Of a stretch of 64,000 nt of DNA, positions 63,120 to 64,000 are shown in pieces (the first letter of the stretch is position 1; each line of letters starts with the position of its first letter). Source of the DNA: Candidatus Fukatsuia endosymbiont of Tuberolachnus salignus (GTDB lineage Bacteria; Pseudomonadota; Gammaproteobacteria; Enterobacterales; Enterobacteriaceae); NCBI RefSeq assembly GCF_964030845.1, contig NZ_OZ034983.1, positions 1,612,001-1,676,000 on the forward strand. Direction: 5' to 3'. The translations under genes were made by a program, and so were the position numbers. The notes beneath the pieces were generated by a model that saw only the letters and a program-made list of their open reading frames with translations, did not search any database and was not told the DNA's origin.

Positions 63120-63181
63120 AGCAGACCCCACATAAAAAACACTAAATTCCAGTATTCACTCATAGCCACAAAAAGGGGCAT
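63083..63181 (-). CDS. 32-residue hydrophobic protein, pIX/pVII-like coat protein
   Basis: ATG 63181 has a strong AGGAGG site 8 bases upstream. The product is MPLFVAMSEYWNLVFFMWGL followed by LCAWAVIQGLQG: one membrane span and 32 residues, the size of M13 pIX (32) and pVII (33). It lies between the coat and pIII genes and overlaps the pIII start by 37 bases. Confidence 0.75.
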   Translation of the reverse strand: MPLFVAMSEYWNLVFFMWGLLCAWAVIQGLQG

Positions 63182-63197
63182 GGTGCCCCTCCTCCTG

Positions 63198-63422
63198 TTA
63201 GGCACTGCGTACCATGCGCAATATCCACTTCACCCCCGCAAAACCGGCATATAGGGTGATCAAAGTGGCAGCTACCGCCATAATACCGGTCAATACTTTG
63301 GAAAAATCGACCGCATTAGTGAGTGTGGTTAAATCCGCCGCATCAGCCAGTGCCAGCGAACTGAACAGGCACAGAGTGAACAAAACGAGCATTTTGGTAT
63401 AAAGTGATTTCATTAATTGCAT
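63198..63422 (-). CDS. Major coat protein (pVIII-like)
   Basis: The 74-residue product starts at ATG 63422 (MQLMKSLYTK), with GGAGAGG upstream. A signal peptide ending in SLALA is followed by an acidic start (DAADLTTLTNAVDFSKV), a membrane span (TGIMAVAATLITLYAGFAGV) and a basic C-terminus (KWILRMVRSA) for contact with DNA. This is the charge layout of filamentous phage major coat proteins. Confidence 0.88.
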   Translation of the reverse strand: MQLMKSLYTKMLVLFTLCLFSSLALADAADLTTLTNAVDFSKVLTGIMAVAATLITLYAGFAGVKWILRMVRSA

Positions 63423-63483
63423 GATTACCTCTCCATTAAATAAAACGTTATTAAATAAGTTAAAAGCTTCACAGGTTAATTTA

Positions 63484-63708
63484 TTAAGCATTTTTTACCA
63501 TATTTAAAATCAGCCCGATTCCTTTAGAAAATAAATAAAGAAAAATGACTGAGGTAAAAGCCAGCCCCCAAAATAGCCCTGCTTTGGCGTAATCCATTTC
63601 AGAGACTGGCTGATAGGGCGACTCAATAGACAAGGTGATTGCCTGACAATTTTTCTCCGATGGAACATCACAAATTTGTCCCGTAATAACCCCTGGCTGA
63701 ATGGCCAT
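63484..63708 (-). CDS. Small single-span phage protein
   Basis: The 74-residue product (MAIQPGVITGQICDVPSEKN) has two Cys near the N-terminus and one C-terminal span (AGLFWGLAFTSVIFLYLFSK), ending in NMVKNA, similar to the coat protein's RMVRSA end. It stands where M13 has genes VII and IX, between the DNA-binding and coat genes, so it is probably a minor structural or assembly protein. No signal peptide is seen. Confidence 0.7.
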   Translation of the reverse strand: MAIQPGVITGQICDVPSEKNCQAITLSIESPYQPVSEMDYAKAGLFWGLAFTSVIFLYLFSKGIGLILNMVKNA

Positions 63709-63714
63709 AGCGTA

Positions 63715-63981
63715 TTACCCTTTAGCAACTTCTTGCACAGAAAGCACTTCCTGTGTTTCACCCGAGCGTCCGTTGAAATCCCATTTATTAATCCGGAATT
63801 TAATTTCAACCTGTTTTGATTTCAGCGACTTTAATTGATTATGAAGACCGGTTAAAACGAGAGCAGGAGGAACAATAAATTTGTCCGTACGGGTATCCGT
63901 TCCGCCAAAATCATTCATCACTTCAGATTGCAGCCCTAAAATATATTTTATTTTGTCCTGTTTTTTCCCTTCCTTATCCAT
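63715..63981 (-). CDS. Phage single-stranded DNA-binding protein (pV-like), possibly 5'-truncated
   Basis: The 88 residues contain KYILGLQSEVMNDFGGTDTR, TDKFIVPPALVLTGLHNQL and a basic strand-rich middle (VEIKFRINKWDFNGRSG), like the small DNA-binding proteins (DUF1293-type) of Pf-like inoviruses that coat the phage strand before assembly. The frame remains open to the window end, so the true start may lie beyond 64000; ATG 63981 is the first in view. Replication genes should follow upstream, outside the window. Confidence 0.65.
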   Translation of the reverse strand: MDKEGKKQDKIKYILGLQSEVMNDFGGTDTRTDKFIVPPALVLTGLHNQLKSLKSKQVEIKFRINKWDFNGRSGETQEVLSVQEVAKG

Positions 63982-64000
63982 AAATGATGAAGGTTGTGCA

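Overview
The window reads as chromosome of an enterobacterium of the order Enterobacterales with a partly eroded genome. Gene order follows E. coli and Yersinia in several blocks: lolCDE next to mfd; phoQ-phoP-purB-hflD-mnmA beside icd; lrp-ftsK-lolA-rarA-serS; ychF-pth-prs-ispE-lolB opposite hemA-prfA-prmC-sirB1-kdsA; rsxDGE-nth. Expected neighbours are missing (rluE/nudJ between icd and mnmA, sirB2, rsxABC), and several genes are broken (phoP, rnb, the PKS, the giant toxin). Together with host-interaction genes (an RTX/TcdA-type toxin, a SopB-like effector with its chaperone), this fits a facultative insect symbiont such as the aphid symbiont 'Candidatus Regiella insecticola'. That name rests on gene content from memory and was not checked by any search.

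Layout. 1-7309: the C-terminal part of a giant toxin (YopT-like region, C80 autoprotease, TcdA/TcdB-type translocation domain, repeats, RTX tail), frameshifted at a run of nine C. 7459-14329: mfd and lolCDE. 14517-21162: a single-module type I polyketide synthase (KS-AT-DH-ER-KR-ACP-TE), split by one frameshift in KS and with only half a DH domain. 21189-24142: small secreted protein, an ERIC element, intact phoQ, broken phoP and a retained PhoP box. 24450-35883: housekeeping genes, including ftsK under a LexA box. 35924-39443: SopB-family phosphatase effector, its chaperone and a small exported protein. 39687-49388: ychF to kdsA and a tRNA-Ser. 49576-54766: an orphan gene, an OmpA-domain protein, the 3' half of the rsx operon interrupted by a MITE-like insertion, and nth. 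54771-57681: an IS630-family element beside a methyltransferase remnant, then an internally deleted rnb. 57774-57801: a dif-like XerC/XerD site, followed by a RelBE-type toxin-antitoxin pair and, to the window end, the structural module of a filamentous (inovirus) prophage on the minus strand.

How the genes connect. All five Lol lipoprotein-trafficking genes are present (lolA, lolB, lolC, lolD, lolE) and look intact. FtsK and its presumed target, dif, are both here, and the KOPS-like octamers I found point toward dif from both sides. PrfA and the methyltransferase that modifies it (PrmC) overlap, as do lolB/ispE, mnmA/hflD and rsxE/nth. The prophage lies next to dif, as expected for inoviruses that integrate through host XerCD. 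The most noteworthy systems are the lone PKS, the slippage-prone toxin, the enlarged SopB-like effector pair and the dif/TA/inovirus junction.
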